From: Cognatishimia sp. 1_MG-2023
GTDB lineage: Bacteria; Pseudomonadota; Alphaproteobacteria; Rhodobacterales; Rhodobacteraceae
Direction: 5' to 3'
DNA: 64,000 nucleotides
Assembly (NCBI RefSeq): GCF_030548175.1
Contig: NZ_JAUORX010000004.1
Span: 343,959 to 407,958 of the forward strand
Under the pieces are notes generated by a model. That model worked only from the letters and a program-made list of their open reading frames with translations. It was not told the DNA's origin and searched no databases. Made by a program: the position numbers and the translations under genes. Of this stretch, positions 8,174-17,311 are shown piece by piece. Numbering within the stretch: position 1 is the stretch's first letter; the number at the start of each line of letters is the position of its first letter.

Positions 8174-10183
8174 ATGTCGTTTGACGTATTGCCCAGTGTT
8201 TGTCCGTTAGATTGCCCGGATACTTGTAGCCTGTCGGTCGAGGTGAATGCGGGTGAAATCACGCGTGTGCGTGGATCGGATGCGAACCCCTATACCGGTG
8301 GTGTGATCTGCAACAAGGTGGCGCGTTCTTATGTAGATTTCGTGCATGGGGAGCGGCGCTTGCGGTATCCGATGCGGCGGGTTGATGGCGCGTTTGTGCA
8401 GATCAGTTGGGATCAGGCGTTGGATTTGGTCTATGACGGGTTTTCTAAGGCGATTACGGCGCATGGACCTGAGGCTGTTCTGCCATTGAATTATGCGGGG
8501 CCTCATGGGGAGTTGGCCGGTGGGTCGATGGATCGACGTTTCTTTAACCGGTTGGGTGCCAGTGATTTGGATCGCGGCCCACTTTGCGGTGGCGTGCGTG
8601 GTGCGGCCTATTCGAGCCTATATGGTGCGGCGCCGGGGATGCCGCCACAGCAGGTGTTGCACAGTGATCTTGTTATCATTTGGGGGAACAATGTGACGGT
8701 GTCGAACCTGCATTTCACGCGGGTTCTGAAAGAGGCGCGGCACAATGGAGCGAAGGTGGTTGTGATTGACCCCAAGCGGATCAAGCAAGCACAGCAGTGT
8801 GATTTGTTTCTGCAGATAAAGCCGGGGACGGATGTTGTGCTAGGTTTAGCCTTGGCCGCAGCGCTTGAGGCGCGAGGCGCATTGGACCACGCGTTTATGT
8901 ATGATTGGGTTTTGGGTGCAGATGATTATCTGGATCATGCGCGGCAGTATGGCGTGCAGGATGTGGTGGAATTGTGCGGGATTTCTGCGGCAGACTTTGA
9001 CACGTTGCTTGATTGGATCAGTTCAGCGCAAACGATGGCGACGTCGGTTGGTGTGGGGATAGAACGTAGCGCATCCGGTGGTGCGGCGTTGCGCGCGGCA
9101 ATGGCGCTGAATGCATTGACGGGGCAGCATGGCCGTTTGGGGGCCGGGATCGTTGCAAAATCTGGTGGGCATGTCACGAAGACCTCGGCCAAATTGCAGA
9201 GCGACCATTTGCGGGCTGTGCCTGCGCGGGTGTTCAACATCTTGGATGTGAGCAAGGTTTTGTTGGATCAAGAACAAGAGACGCCGATCAAAGCTGTGAT
9301 GATCTACAACCACAATCCCGTGGCGACGCATCCGGATCAGGTGCAAATGATCAAGGCCTTGTCTCAGGATGATGTGTTTGTGGTTGGCTGTGATGTGGTG
9401 ATGACGGATTCAATGGCATTGTGTGATGTAATTTTGCCAGCGGCGAGCCATTTCGAACATGACGACATTTTTGGGGCCTATGGGCAGAACTATGTACAAC
9501 GCGCCGCGCCGGTGATCGCGCCGGTTGGAGAGAGCCTACCGAATACGGAAATCTTTCGTCGATTGGCGGCGCGGTTTGGGTTTGATGAACCTGAATTTGC
9601 GGTCAGTGACGTTCAGTTGATGGATGAGGCTATGGCTGATCTAGGTATCGCGCCGAGCGACGTGCCGGTAGATCAAGCGCTGGAAATGGGCGGTGTTGCG
9701 GGGGCGGAGAATATTCTTTGCGATACGGTTAAGCCGCAGACACCATCCGGTCGAATAGAGCTATTTTCGGCTGAGTTAGAGACTGAATTTTCTGCTGGAT
9801 TGCCGATGTATCAGCCGGTGGATAGTGATCTTCCTTTGATGCTGGTTACGCCATCTTCGGACAAGCGGATCAATGCGACGTTCGGGGGAAGCCCGGCCTC
9901 GATTGGCAGCGAAACCTTGGAGATGCACCCAGAGGATGCTGCTGTACGCGGGTTAGAAAATGGGGCTGAGGTGGTCATTTGGAATGACTTGGCAGAGGTT
10001 TCAGCGCGGGTGCAGGTCTCTGAGGCGATGCAGCCCGGGGTGGTTTACCTACCCAAGGGTGCGTGGCGGGAGACAAGTGCAACAGGGCTAACCGTGAATG
10101 CGCTGATCTCATCCAGTAGCCGGTGCGATCTGATTAAGGGTGCGGCCTATAACGATACATTTGTGGATGTTCGGGCTAGGTAA
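8174..10183 (+). CDS. Molybdopterin oxidoreductase (DMSO reductase superfamily)
   Basis: A 669-residue molybdopterin guanine dinucleotide enzyme of the DMSO-reductase superfamily. An N-terminal [4Fe-4S] site is formed by Cys10, Cys14, Cys18 (CPLDCPDTC) and Cys46 (GGVICNK). The molybdopterin-binding body includes YNHNPVATHP and the acidic CDVILPAASHFE segment, and a C-terminal molydopterin-dinucleotide-binding domain begins near LMLVTPSS. Cys138 in LCGGVRG is a candidate molybdenum ligand. There is no Tat signal, so it is cytoplasmic. No electron-transfer subunit is adjacent, and the substrate is unknown; it resembles uncharacterised BisC/formate-dehydrogenase-like proteins. A MocR regulator follows by 50 bases. 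Confidence 0.85.
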   Translation: MSFDVLPSVCPLDCPDTCSLSVEVNAGEITRVRGSDANPYTGGVICNKVARSYVDFVHGERRLRYPMRRVDGAFVQISWDQALDLVYDGFSKAITAHGPEAVLPLNYAGPHGELAGGSMDRRFFNRLGASDLDRGPLCGGVRGAAYSSLYGAAPGMPPQQVLHSDLVIIWGNNVTVSNLHFTRVLKEARHNGAKVVVIDPKRIKQAQQCDLFLQIKPGTDVVLGLALAAALEARGALDHAFMYDWVLGADDYLDHARQYGVQDVVELCGISAADFDTLLDWISSAQTMATSVGVGIERSASGGAALRAAMALNALTGQHGRLGAGIVAKSGGHVTKTSAKLQSDHLRAVPARVFNILDVSKVLLDQEQETPIKAVMIYNHNPVATHPDQVQMIKALSQDDVFVVGCDVVMTDSMALCDVILPAASHFEHDDIFGAYGQNYVQRAAPVIAPVGESLPNTEIFRRLAARFGFDEPEFAVSDVQLMDEAMADLGIAPSDVPVDQALEMGGVAGAENILCDTVKPQTPSGRIELFSAELETEFSAGLPMYQPVDSDLPLMLVTPSSDKRINATFGGSPASIGSETLEMHPEDAAVRGLENGAEVVIWNDLAEVSARVQVSEAMQPGVVYLPKGAWRETSATGLTVNALISSSSRCDLIKGAAYNDTFVDVRAR

Positions 10184-10233
10184 ATCGGAATAGGTTATTT
10201 GTAGGAAAATAACCTGAACAAACAGACCAATTT

Positions 10234-11625
10234 ATGCGCCCGGTATCGTTACCCATTCTTTTGGATCGAGAAGCAAGGATCCCAGTCTTTGAGCAAATCG
10301 CGATTGCTTTGCGTGAAAAGATTAAGTCCGGCGATCTTGCTGCCGGGGCATTGTTGCCACCGACACGCACCTTTGCTGCGGATGTGGGGGCCTCGCGGTC
10401 GACTGTCGTGAATGCCTATGACCAGCTTGTGGCAGAGGGGTATATCGAAGGGCGGCAGGGGGCAGGATTTGTCGTCTGTGATATTGGCGCTTTAAGTTTG
10501 CCCGCGCGTCAGGCGGTTGAGGTTGCGACTTCTGTTAAACCACGTGTGATGCGAGCCTTTCGTCCGGGCGAGCCGGATATGCGGCTTTTTCCACATCGGA
10601 GCTGGGGCAAAGCAGTGGCGCGCTTGTGTCGACGTGCGCCAGAAGAGATGCTGGGCAGCATGCCGAGGTTTGGTCACGAAGGGTTGCGGGCGGCGATTGC
10701 GCAGCATGTGGCAGATTGGCGTGGCCTTTCTGTGGACCCGGCCCAGATCATCGTGACGGCTGGGGCCAGTGATGCGTTGGAGCTGTGTCTGCGTAGCCTT
10801 TGTGTCGTGGGTGATGCCGTGGCGTTAGAAGACCCCGGCTTTCGCCCATTGACGCAGTTTGTACGGTCGCAACACCTGATGCCTGTGTATTTGTCCTCTG
10901 ACGGTCAAGGTGCGGGCTTACCCACAGCTGCGAAGGTTGCGGTGTTGACGCCCTCGCAGCAGTTTCCGCTGGGTGGTTCGATGTCTCCGCAACGGAGGGC
11001 TGGGTTTGTACAATGGGCGCAGTCAGGGGATCGTTGGATTATTGAAGACGACTATGACAGCGAGTTTCGGTATGCGGGGCGCCCAATTCCAGCGATGGCG
11101 GGTATTGATGGGTTGAGCCGTACGATTTACATCGGCAGCTTCTCAAAGATTTTCGCCAATGGGTTGCGTTTGGGATACGCGATTGTGCCGATGGCGTTGT
11201 TGGATCAGGTTGCCGCGACGCAAAGGCGATTTGGAGCGCGGGCGAGCTTGATGCCGCAGGCGCCCTTGGCAGAATTTATGCGGACTGGTGAGTTCTATCG
11301 GCACCTGCGACGGGTGCGACGGATTTACGGGCAGCGACGAGTTGTATTGACTGAAGCGTTGCGTTCGGATTTCGCGGATGTCGGGCGCTTTGTGGATCAT
11401 CAGGCAGGGATGCAGATCGCGTTTCATTTGAACAAAGAGCTTCAGGATTTAGACATTGCCCAGCGGGCGCGGGCACAGGGCCTAGAGATCGAAGCGCTTT
11501 CACAATATTGCTTGGGTCTGGCGCGATATAATGGGTTGCTGTTAGGGTTTTGCGGATTTGATGAAACCGAGCTGGCCGAAGGGTTGAAGCAGCTGCGTTT
11601 GGTTTTGAATGCGTCAATTCAATAA
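10234..11625 (+). CDS. MocR/PdxR-type regulator (GntR helix-turn-helix plus aminotransferase domain)
   Basis: A 463-residue transcription regulator. Residues about 1-80 form a GntR winged helix (PPTRTFAADVGASRSTVV as recognition region). The rest is a fold-type I aminotransferase domain that binds PLP: TAGASDAL for the phosphate cup, IIEDDYDSEFRY for the ring-stacking aspartate and SFSK with the Schiff-base Lys at about 305. Such proteins sense PLP or an amino compound and control pdx, GABA or taurine genes. Here the only close neighbour in the same direction is the molybdopterin oxidoreductase, so the target is open. A two-way terminator follows. Confidence 0.9.
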   Translation: MRPVSLPILLDREARIPVFEQIAIALREKIKSGDLAAGALLPPTRTFAADVGASRSTVVNAYDQLVAEGYIEGRQGAGFVVCDIGALSLPARQAVEVATSVKPRVMRAFRPGEPDMRLFPHRSWGKAVARLCRRAPEEMLGSMPRFGHEGLRAAIAQHVADWRGLSVDPAQIIVTAGASDALELCLRSLCVVGDAVALEDPGFRPLTQFVRSQHLMPVYLSSDGQGAGLPTAAKVAVLTPSQQFPLGGSMSPQRRAGFVQWAQSGDRWIIEDDYDSEFRYAGRPIPAMAGIDGLSRTIYIGSFSKIFANGLRLGYAIVPMALLDQVAATQRRFGARASLMPQAPLAEFMRTGEFYRHLRRVRRIYGQRRVVLTEALRSDFADVGRFVDHQAGMQIAFHLNKELQDLDIAQRARAQGLEIEALSQYCLGLARYNGLLLGFCGFDETELAEGLKQLRLVLNASIQ

Positions 11626-11639
11626 CGCTGGAAAAAAGA

Positions 11640-11665
11640 AAGGGTCGCCAAAACAGGCGACCCTT
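11640..11665. terminator. Bidirectional terminator between mocR-like gene and HU
   Basis: AAGGGTCGCC-AAAACA-GGCGACCCTT with T-rich sequence to the right and A-rich sequence (GAAAAAAG) to the left. It can stop the plus-strand regulator gene and the minus-strand HU gene. Confidence 0.85.
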
Positions 11666-11691
11666 CTTTAACCTTAGATCGGAAGATCTGA

Positions 11692-11979
11692 TTAGCCGTT
11701 AACGCTGTCTTTCAACGCTTTGGCGATGGTCATTTTTACGACCTTATCAGCTTCTTTCTTGATCTGTTCGCCGGTCGCAGGGTTGCGAACCATACGCTCA
11801 GGACGCTCACGGCAATAGATTTTGCCTACGCCTGGCAGGGTCACAGCGCCGCCAGCCGACACTTCGCGAGTGATCAGGGCGCAAACTGCGTCCAGGGCAG
11901 CACCAGCGGATTTCTTGTCGGCGCCCATGTCGTCAGCCAGAGCTGCTACGAGTTGGGTCTTTGTCATCGGCTTTGCCAT
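11692..11979 (-). CDS. hup: HU-family DNA-binding protein
   Basis: A 95-residue histone-like nucleoid protein that bends DNA as a dimer. The N-terminal helices (TKTQLVAALADDMGADKKSA) are followed by the saddle and the DNA-binding arm with RNPATGEQI, the family hallmark, then KMTIAKALKDSV. The sequence around the arm lacks the usual IPA turn (here KKEADKVVK). AAGGAGA lies before the ATG. It is a single-gene unit with its own terminator. Confidence 0.93.
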   Translation of the reverse strand: MAKPMTKTQLVAALADDMGADKKSAGAALDAVCALITREVSAGGAVTLPGVGKIYCRERPERMVRNPATGEQIKKEADKVVKMTIAKALKDSVNG

Positions 11980-12025
11980 TTATTGGTCTCCTTGTCTTGC
12001 CCGTATTTTGGGCCTCATGGGCGGC

Positions 12026-12054
12026 ATTTAACGGAATATAAAGGGCGAAGACAA
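12026..12054 (-). promoter_or_regulatory. Possible sigma-70 promoter of the HU gene
   Basis: On the minus strand TTGTCT and TTAAAT are spaced 17 bases apart, about 50 bases before the HU start. The match is partial, so this is a plausible but unproven promoter. Confidence 0.35.
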
Positions 12055-12109
12055 CGAAATGCTGCATTCATTCGCGCAAAATCGTGCATTTTTTGCCCTT
12101 TCCCGCTGG

Positions 12110-13588
12110 TCAGAGGAACGCAGTCTCGTCAAAAGACCGCAATTTCCGAGAATGGAGGCGTTCAAGCGGCATTTCGCGCAAGGACTCCATGGCACGAATT
12201 CCGATCATCAAATGGCGTGCGACCTGTGTCTTATAGAAGTCTGAGGCCATTCCTGGCAGCTTAAGTTCGCCGTGCAGAGGCTTGTCGCTGACGCAGAGTA
12301 AAGTTCCGTATGGAACGCGAAATCGGTAGCCATTGGCGGCAATTGTCGCGCTTTCCATGTCTAGAGCAACGGCCCGAGACTGGCTGAGGCGCTGAACGGG
12401 GCCAGCATGCTCGCGCAATTCCCAGTTGCGGTTATCGATGGTGGCAACAGTGCCGGTTCGCATGACGCGTTTCAGATCGTAGTCATCCAGCTTGGTGACA
12501 TTGGCAACGGCGCGCTCAAGTGCGATTTGAACTTCGGCTAAGGCCGGGATCGGAACCCAAACCGGAAGGTCATCATCCAGAACGTGATCTTCGCGCAGAT
12601 AGGCGTGGGCGAGGACGAAATCGCCAAGGCTTTGAGAATTTCGCAGGCCTGCACAATGGCCGACCATCAGCCACGCGTGAGGACGCAGAACGGCAATGTG
12701 ATCGGTCGCTGTTTTCGCATTCGAAGGACCAACGCCAATGTTCACAAGGGTAATGCCAGAGCCGTCTTTTCGGGTCAGGTGATAGGTTGGCATTTGTGGT
12801 TGTTTGTCTACCGCCGGGATTTCCGTTTCGGCATCGAATATTTCGACATTCCCGGTTGAGACAAAGCTGATGTAGCCACTCTTTGGGTCGGCCAGCATTT
12901 TGCGTGCGTAGGCTTCGAATTCGGCAACGTAGAATTGGTAGTTGGTAAAGAGCACGTGATTTTGGAAATGCTCGGGAGCGGTGGCCGTGTAATGTGACAG
13001 GCGGGCGAGGGAGTAATCCACACGCTGTGCCGTAAAGGGTGCAAGAGGTTTTGCGCAGCCTTCTGGCGTTTCAGCAACGCCATTCACGATGTCATCATTG
13101 GTTGTGGAAAGGTCCGGTACATCAAAAACGTCGCGTAGGGTGAAATCCGCGGCACCGTCTTGCGGTACCGTGATGGTTTCATCATTCGCCACGGCAAAAT
13201 GAACAGGGATCGGCGTGTCCGAGGCACCAACCACAACAGCCACGTTGTGATTTTCGATAAGCAACGTGATCTGTTGTTCTAGGTAATTCCGAAACAGGTC
13301 GGGCCGCGTGATTGTGGTTGCGTAGACGCCCGGCTCGGCCACGTGACCAAAAGACAAGCGACTGTCGATCTTGGCGAAGCTGGTCGTTGTTATCCTCAAT
13401 TCCGGGTAAAAGGCACGCACGCGTCCGCCACTTGGGCCTTTTGCCAGTGCTTCGGTGAACTCGCGGCATAGAAAGCTGGTTGCTGTTTCATATAACTCGC
13501 ACAGGCGGTCGACCGCAGCTTTGGCGTTGGTGAATGCCTCTGGTGTTTTGACAGAAGGAGATTGGAGAACAATTTCAGTAGGTGTCAT
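12110..13588 (-). CDS. amn: AMP nucleosidase
   Basis: Amn cleaves AMP to adenine and ribose 5-phosphate in the cytoplasm. The 492-residue protein is full length for the long bacterial form: an N-terminal AMN-specific domain (about 1-170) and a C-terminal nucleoside-phosphorylase-like domain with GVGPSNAKTATDHIAVLRPHA and the purine-binding ALDMESATIAANGYRF segment, then GTLLCVSDKPLHGELKLPGM. It begins with ATG overlapping the stop of adenine deaminase by 4 bases, so the two are translationally coupled and form a pathway AMP to adenine to hypoxanthine. Confidence 0.94.
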   Translation of the reverse strand: MTPTEIVLQSPSVKTPEAFTNAKAAVDRLCELYETATSFLCREFTEALAKGPSGGRVRAFYPELRITTTSFAKIDSRLSFGHVAEPGVYATTITRPDLFRNYLEQQITLLIENHNVAVVVGASDTPIPVHFAVANDETITVPQDGAADFTLRDVFDVPDLSTTNDDIVNGVAETPEGCAKPLAPFTAQRVDYSLARLSHYTATAPEHFQNHVLFTNYQFYVAEFEAYARKMLADPKSGYISFVSTGNVEIFDAETEIPAVDKQPQMPTYHLTRKDGSGITLVNIGVGPSNAKTATDHIAVLRPHAWLMVGHCAGLRNSQSLGDFVLAHAYLREDHVLDDDLPVWVPIPALAEVQIALERAVANVTKLDDYDLKRVMRTGTVATIDNRNWELREHAGPVQRLSQSRAVALDMESATIAANGYRFRVPYGTLLCVSDKPLHGELKLPGMASDFYKTQVARHLMIGIRAMESLREMPLERLHSRKLRSFDETAFL

Positions 13589-15408
13589 GTATGGGCCTGT
13601 ATAACGTCGGTCATTTCAAATTTAGTTACATCAACGAGGCCGAGATCGGAAATGCGGAGTTCTGGGATAACGACCAATGCAAGTAATGAATGCTGCATGT
13701 AGGCGTTGTTAAGCGTGCAGCCGCAAGCTTCCATGGCTTCGACCATCTTTTGGGCTTTGGTGGCGACTTCAGTTGCGGGTTGGTCGGACATTAGGCCGGC
13801 AATCGGCAATTCGACCAATGCGCATTCGTTGCCGTCTTTGAATACGGTCACACCTCCGCCGACCTCTCCAAGGCGATTTGCAGCCAGCGCCATGTTTTCG
13901 CGATCAGTACCCACGACGATCATGTGGTGACTGTCGTGGGCAACGGTCGAAGCCATGGCCATTTTGCCAGTGTAGCCAAAGCCACTCACAAACCCGTTGG
14001 TCGTGGTGCCAAGTGCGCGGTGCCGCTCGACGAGGGCGATTTGGCAGACGTCGTTTTGCACATCCATTTGAACGCGGCCATCTTTGACAGGTAATTCAGC
14101 GGTTAATGCTTTGGTTGGCGCTTGGTTTTCAACCACACCGATTACATTTGCTGTAACGCGGTTTGCACCACTTGGAGCAGCTACAATAAAGTCATCCGCA
14201 ACACGCTGGCGCCCAATATGCACGGTTTGGCGCGCATGGTCTGGCCAACCGTAGTGCGGGCAGTCGACGAGGCATTCACCGACCTTCGCAATGGTCTGAC
14301 CGCATGCAATGACGTGTTCAATTGGTAGGGCACGTAAATCACTCGTCAGGATCACATCTGCCCGTCTTCCGGGTGTAATAGAGCCTAGTTCGCGCTCTAA
14401 TCCGAAGTGTGTGGCAGTATTGATTGTTGCCATTTGCAGGGCGATCAATGGATCACATCCGCATTCAATTGCATGGCGAACGACACGGTTCATGTGGCCG
14501 TCATTCACCAAGGTTCCGCTGTGGCAATCATCTGTGCAGAGAATGAAGTTGCGTGGGTCTAAGCCTTTTTCCGTAATAGCGGTGATCTGGCTTTCGACAT
14601 CGTACCATGCCGACCCGAGGCGCATCATGGATCGCATGCCTTGGCGAACGCGCGCAATGGCGTCGGCTTCGCAAGTGCCCTCGTGGTCGTCCGCTGGGCC
14701 ACCGGCAACATAGGCATGGAACGCGGGCCCCAGATCGGGTGACGCGTAGTGCCCGCCAACTGTTTTGCCTGCGTTCTGAGTGGCGGCGATTTCGGCTAAC
14801 ATCTTTGGATCAGCGTTGATCACCCCGGGAAAGTTCATCATCTCGCCCAGCCCGATTATGCCGGGCCAGCTCATGGCCTCTGCCACGTCTTCGGGGGAGA
14901 TTTCAAAACCTGTGGTTTCGAGTCCCGGCGCGCTGGGCGCGCAGCTGGGCATTTGGGTGAACATATTGATGGGCTGCAATAACGCCTCATCATGCATCAT
15001 ACGTACACCTTCGAGCCCAAGTACGTTGGCGATTTCATGGGGGTCGGTGAACATTGATGTCGTGCCGTGGGGGATCACAGCACGCGCAAACTCCGCAGGC
15101 GTCAACATGCCGCTTTCTACATGCATGTGCCCGTCACACAAGCCGGGGATCATAAAGCGCCCCTCAGCGTCGATGATTTCGGTTGTGTCGCCAATACAGT
15201 GGCTTGCATCTGCACCAACAAATGCGATGCGGCCGTTGGCTATGGCAATGTCATGATTTGGCAACACTTCGCGCGTGTGCACGTTCACCCATTGGCCGTT
15301 TTGAATAACTAGATCAGCCGCGGCGCGCCCTGCGGCGACGGCAACTAAATGTGGGGCGCAGTCGGCCCAAGATTTTAAAGTGGTATGCTCCATGACCCAC
15401 GTTGGCAT
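13585..15408 (-). CDS. ade: Adenine deaminase
   Basis: Ade converts adenine to hypoxanthine and ammonia. The 607-residue metal-dependent amidohydrolase has GHMHVESGMLTPAEF at about residues 93-107 with the His94/His96 metal pair, then HGTTSMFTDPHEIANV, LCTDDCHSGTLVNDGHM and, in the C-terminal domain, VVGTDRENMALAANRL and AYMQHSLLALVVIPELRISD. Length is typical. It is the upstream gene of the ade-amn unit. A second in-frame ATG five codons in is possible but has no better ribosome site. Confidence 0.94.
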   Translation of the reverse strand: MPTWVMEHTTLKSWADCAPHLVAVAAGRAAADLVIQNGQWVNVHTREVLPNHDIAIANGRIAFVGADASHCIGDTTEIIDAEGRFMIPGLCDGHMHVESGMLTPAEFARAVIPHGTTSMFTDPHEIANVLGLEGVRMMHDEALLQPINMFTQMPSCAPSAPGLETTGFEISPEDVAEAMSWPGIIGLGEMMNFPGVINADPKMLAEIAATQNAGKTVGGHYASPDLGPAFHAYVAGGPADDHEGTCEADAIARVRQGMRSMMRLGSAWYDVESQITAITEKGLDPRNFILCTDDCHSGTLVNDGHMNRVVRHAIECGCDPLIALQMATINTATHFGLERELGSITPGRRADVILTSDLRALPIEHVIACGQTIAKVGECLVDCPHYGWPDHARQTVHIGRQRVADDFIVAAPSGANRVTANVIGVVENQAPTKALTAELPVKDGRVQMDVQNDVCQIALVERHRALGTTTNGFVSGFGYTGKMAMASTVAHDSHHMIVVGTDRENMALAANRLGEVGGGVTVFKDGNECALVELPIAGLMSDQPATEVATKAQKMVEAMEACGCTLNNAYMQHSLLALVVIPELRISDLGLVDVTKFEMTDVIQAHT

Positions 15409-15563
15409 GATGCCCGCGCAGGATCAAGCAGAGGCCGTAGGGCGTGCTTGCAAAAGCTGTTTCAAAACAAAACTGAAGCTTTGATAGCTGGGTTTATGGC
15501 TGCTTGGAAAACATGTTGGAATTTCGTTAAATGACGCATTGAATGACAGAAGAGGGCGCTGCG

Positions 15564-15857
15564 ATGGCTGAGGCAAAACCACAGGTACAAATTACCTATT
15601 GTACGGGCTGCAATTGGCTGTTGCGCGCAAGTTGGATGGCGCAAGAACTGCTTTCCACCTTTCAAAACGACTTAGGCGGCGTAACGCTTGTGCCAGATGA
15701 CCTTGGCGGTGTTTTTGAAATAACGGTGAATCAGAGCCTGATTTGGGAACGAAAACGCGATGGTGGCTTTCCCGAGGCTAAAGAATTGAAGAGCCGGATC
15801 AGGGATGTGATCGACCCAAGCAAAGACTTGGGGCATATTGACCGTAAGCACGTTTAA
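15564..15857 (+). CDS. SelT/SelW/SelH-type thioredoxin-like (Rdx) protein
   Basis: A small 97-residue protein of the SelW/Rdx family with a thioredoxin-like fold. The redox motif is YCTGC (Cys13, Cys16); cysteine replaces the selenocysteine of animal relatives. The segment GGVFEITVNQSLIWERKRDGGFPEAKELK is typical of bacterial members. I chose ATG at 15564 because AGAGGG lies 7 bases before it; an ATG at 15543 would add seven residues. Its client is unknown. It lies 20 bases before the DUF1810 gene and is probably cotranscribed with it. Confidence 0.85.
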   Translation: MAEAKPQVQITYCTGCNWLLRASWMAQELLSTFQNDLGGVTLVPDDLGGVFEITVNQSLIWERKRDGGFPEAKELKSRIRDVIDPSKDLGHIDRKHV

Positions 15858-15877
15858 ACCGCTACGATAGGAGCGAT

Positions 15878-16312
15878 ATGGCCAAACCCAATGACCTAGA
15901 CCGATTTCTAAACCCACAAAAGTTGACACATGCAAAGGCGTTGTCGGAACTGCGAATGGGTTTGAAACTGAGCCATTGGATGTGGTGGGAGCTGCCGCAG
16001 CTTCGTCAATTGGGCAAATCAAAACGTGCGGTCGACTATGGTCTGGCGGATTTACGAGAGGCCACGCAGTATCTGGCACATCCTGTATTGGGCGTGCGTC
16101 TGGTCGAAATGTGTATGGCGTTGATGATGCATGGCTACAAAAGCCCAGAGGCGATTTTGGGTCCAGTTGATGCAGAGAAGCTGCGCAGTATGGCAACCTT
16201 GTTTGCGCAAGTTCCCGGCGCGCCGGATGTTTTTAAGGATCTGCTTGATACGTTTTTTGGTGGCCATGGGTGTGCCGCAACCAAGGCGGCTTTGGCCGAG
16301 CCAAGTGCGTAG
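15878..16312 (+). CDS. DUF1810 family protein
   Basis: A 144-residue cytoplasmic protein of the DUF1810 (calpastatin-like annotated) family of unknown function. The hallmarks are DLDRFLNPQ near the start, ALSELRMGLKLSHWMWWELPQ with its tryptophans, and the EATQYLAHPVLGVRLVEM stretch. AGGAG precedes the ATG. It follows the SelW-like gene closely. No catalytic residues are known for the family. Confidence 0.85.
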   Translation: MAKPNDLDRFLNPQKLTHAKALSELRMGLKLSHWMWWELPQLRQLGKSKRAVDYGLADLREATQYLAHPVLGVRLVEMCMALMMHGYKSPEAILGPVDAEKLRSMATLFAQVPGAPDVFKDLLDTFFGGHGCAATKAALAEPSA

Positions 16313-16328
16313 AGTTGTTTGGTCAGAT

Positions 16329-16360
16329 GCCTCCGGCGGGAGTATTTTTGGAAAGGTGAA
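16329..16360 (+). repeat. Intergenic hairpin element, copy 3 (short form)
   Basis: GCCTCCGGCGGGAGTATTTT followed by TGGAAAGGTGAA. A short CCTCC/GGGAG-type hairpin replaces the long GC stem. It starts 16 bases after the DUF1810 stop in the same orientation. Confidence 0.65.
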
Positions 16361-16403
16361 TGGGGGCTTGCAAACCTGTTAAGGGTTGCGCAGTTTGGCG
16401 CGC

Positions 16404-17258
16404 ATGACAAAGACACTTCTTTCACTGGGCCACGGCTTTTCAGCACAGGCGCTTGCGGCATTGTTGGTTCCACAAGGTTGGCGCGTAATTGGCACCACCC
16501 GCAAACCCGAAAAATTCGCCTTGTTAGAGGCGGCAGGTGTTGAACCCCTGCTTTGGCCTTGTGATTTGTCGCAAGCTTTAAGCGGTGTGACCCATGTGCT
16601 GACTTCTGCTGGCCCAGACGAAGCCGGTGATCCGATTTTAAGCGAAGGTCGGGCGGCTATCGAGGCTGTGAAAAATCAGCTGGAGTGGGTAGGGTATTTG
16701 TCCACAACAGGTGTCTATGGCGATCACGATGGTGGTTGGGTTGACGAAGAGAGTGCGCTTGATCCCGCAACCGAACGCGGCAAACGTCGTGTCAAAGCAG
16801 AACGCGAATGGTTGGATATTACCGGCCTTCCGGTGCATGTGTTCCGTTTGGCTGGGATATACGGGCCGGGGCGTGGCCCGTTTGCCAAGTTGCGCAAAGG
16901 GATTGCTCAGCGTGTGATTAAGAAAAACCAAGTCTTCAGCCGCACGCATGTGGATGACATCGCGCAGGTGCTTGCCGCGTCGATTGCGCAGCCAAACCCG
17001 GGGCGTGTTTATAACGTCTGTGATGATGATCCGCAGCCGCCGGAGGTGGTGATCGAATATGCCGCCAAATTGCTAGGGATGGAGCCCCCGCCCGCGGTGC
17101 CGTTTGAAACCGCTAAGATGAGCCCAATGGCACGGACCTTCTATTCAGATAGCAAGCGCGTTCGGAATGATCGCATCAAAGATGAGCTGGGTGTAACGCT
17201 TAAGCATCCAACCTTTAAGGCCGCGCTAGAGGCCATGCTTGCCGAAGAAAACACTTAG
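16404..17258 (+). CDS. NAD(P)-binding epimerase/reductase, YeeZ-like
   Basis: A 284-residue Rossmann-fold protein of the extended SDR group, similar to the YeeZ subfamily. The dinucleotide loop is LGHGFSAQAL at about residues 8-17, followed by GTTRKPEKF. The segment GYLSTTGVYGDHDGGWVDE holds the Thr-Thr and Tyr positions, and the FRLAGIYGPGRGPF and FSRTHVDDIAQVLAAS stretches are typical of sugar-nucleotide epimerases. I start at ATG 16404; upstream TTG codons lack support. The substrate is unknown. The dxs gene converges on it, with a repeat element in between. Confidence 0.8.
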   Translation: MTKTLLSLGHGFSAQALAALLVPQGWRVIGTTRKPEKFALLEAAGVEPLLWPCDLSQALSGVTHVLTSAGPDEAGDPILSEGRAAIEAVKNQLEWVGYLSTTGVYGDHDGGWVDEESALDPATERGKRRVKAEREWLDITGLPVHVFRLAGIYGPGRGPFAKLRKGIAQRVIKKNQVFSRTHVDDIAQVLAASIAQPNPGRVYNVCDDDPQPPEVVIEYAAKLLGMEPPPAVPFETAKMSPMARTFYSDSKRVRNDRIKDELGVTLKHPTFKAALEAMLAEENT

Positions 17259-17259
17259 C

Positions 17260-17303
17260 TTTTTCTTGATCCAAATACCTTGGGGTCCGGGGCAACGCCC
17301 CGG
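17260..17303 (-). repeat. Intergenic hairpin element, copy 4
   Basis: Read on the minus strand: hairpin CCGGGGC-GTT-GCCCCGG followed by the core ACCCCAAGGTATTTGGATCA and AGAAAAA. It follows the dxs stop in the sense of dxs. Its core is identical over about 28 bases to the copy at 63.9 kb. Confidence 0.8.
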
Positions 17304-17311
17304 CCTTTCGG

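Noticed and set aside
8174..10183. Formate dehydrogenase assignment
   Set aside because: Length, lack of partner subunits and lack of a clear catalytic Cys/Sec-His pair do not support a specific FDH call; left as an uncharacterised molybdopterin enzyme.
15564..15857. Selenoprotein reading of the SelW-like gene
   Set aside because: The redox position is an ordinary cysteine codon (TGC) and there is no in-frame TGA to recode.
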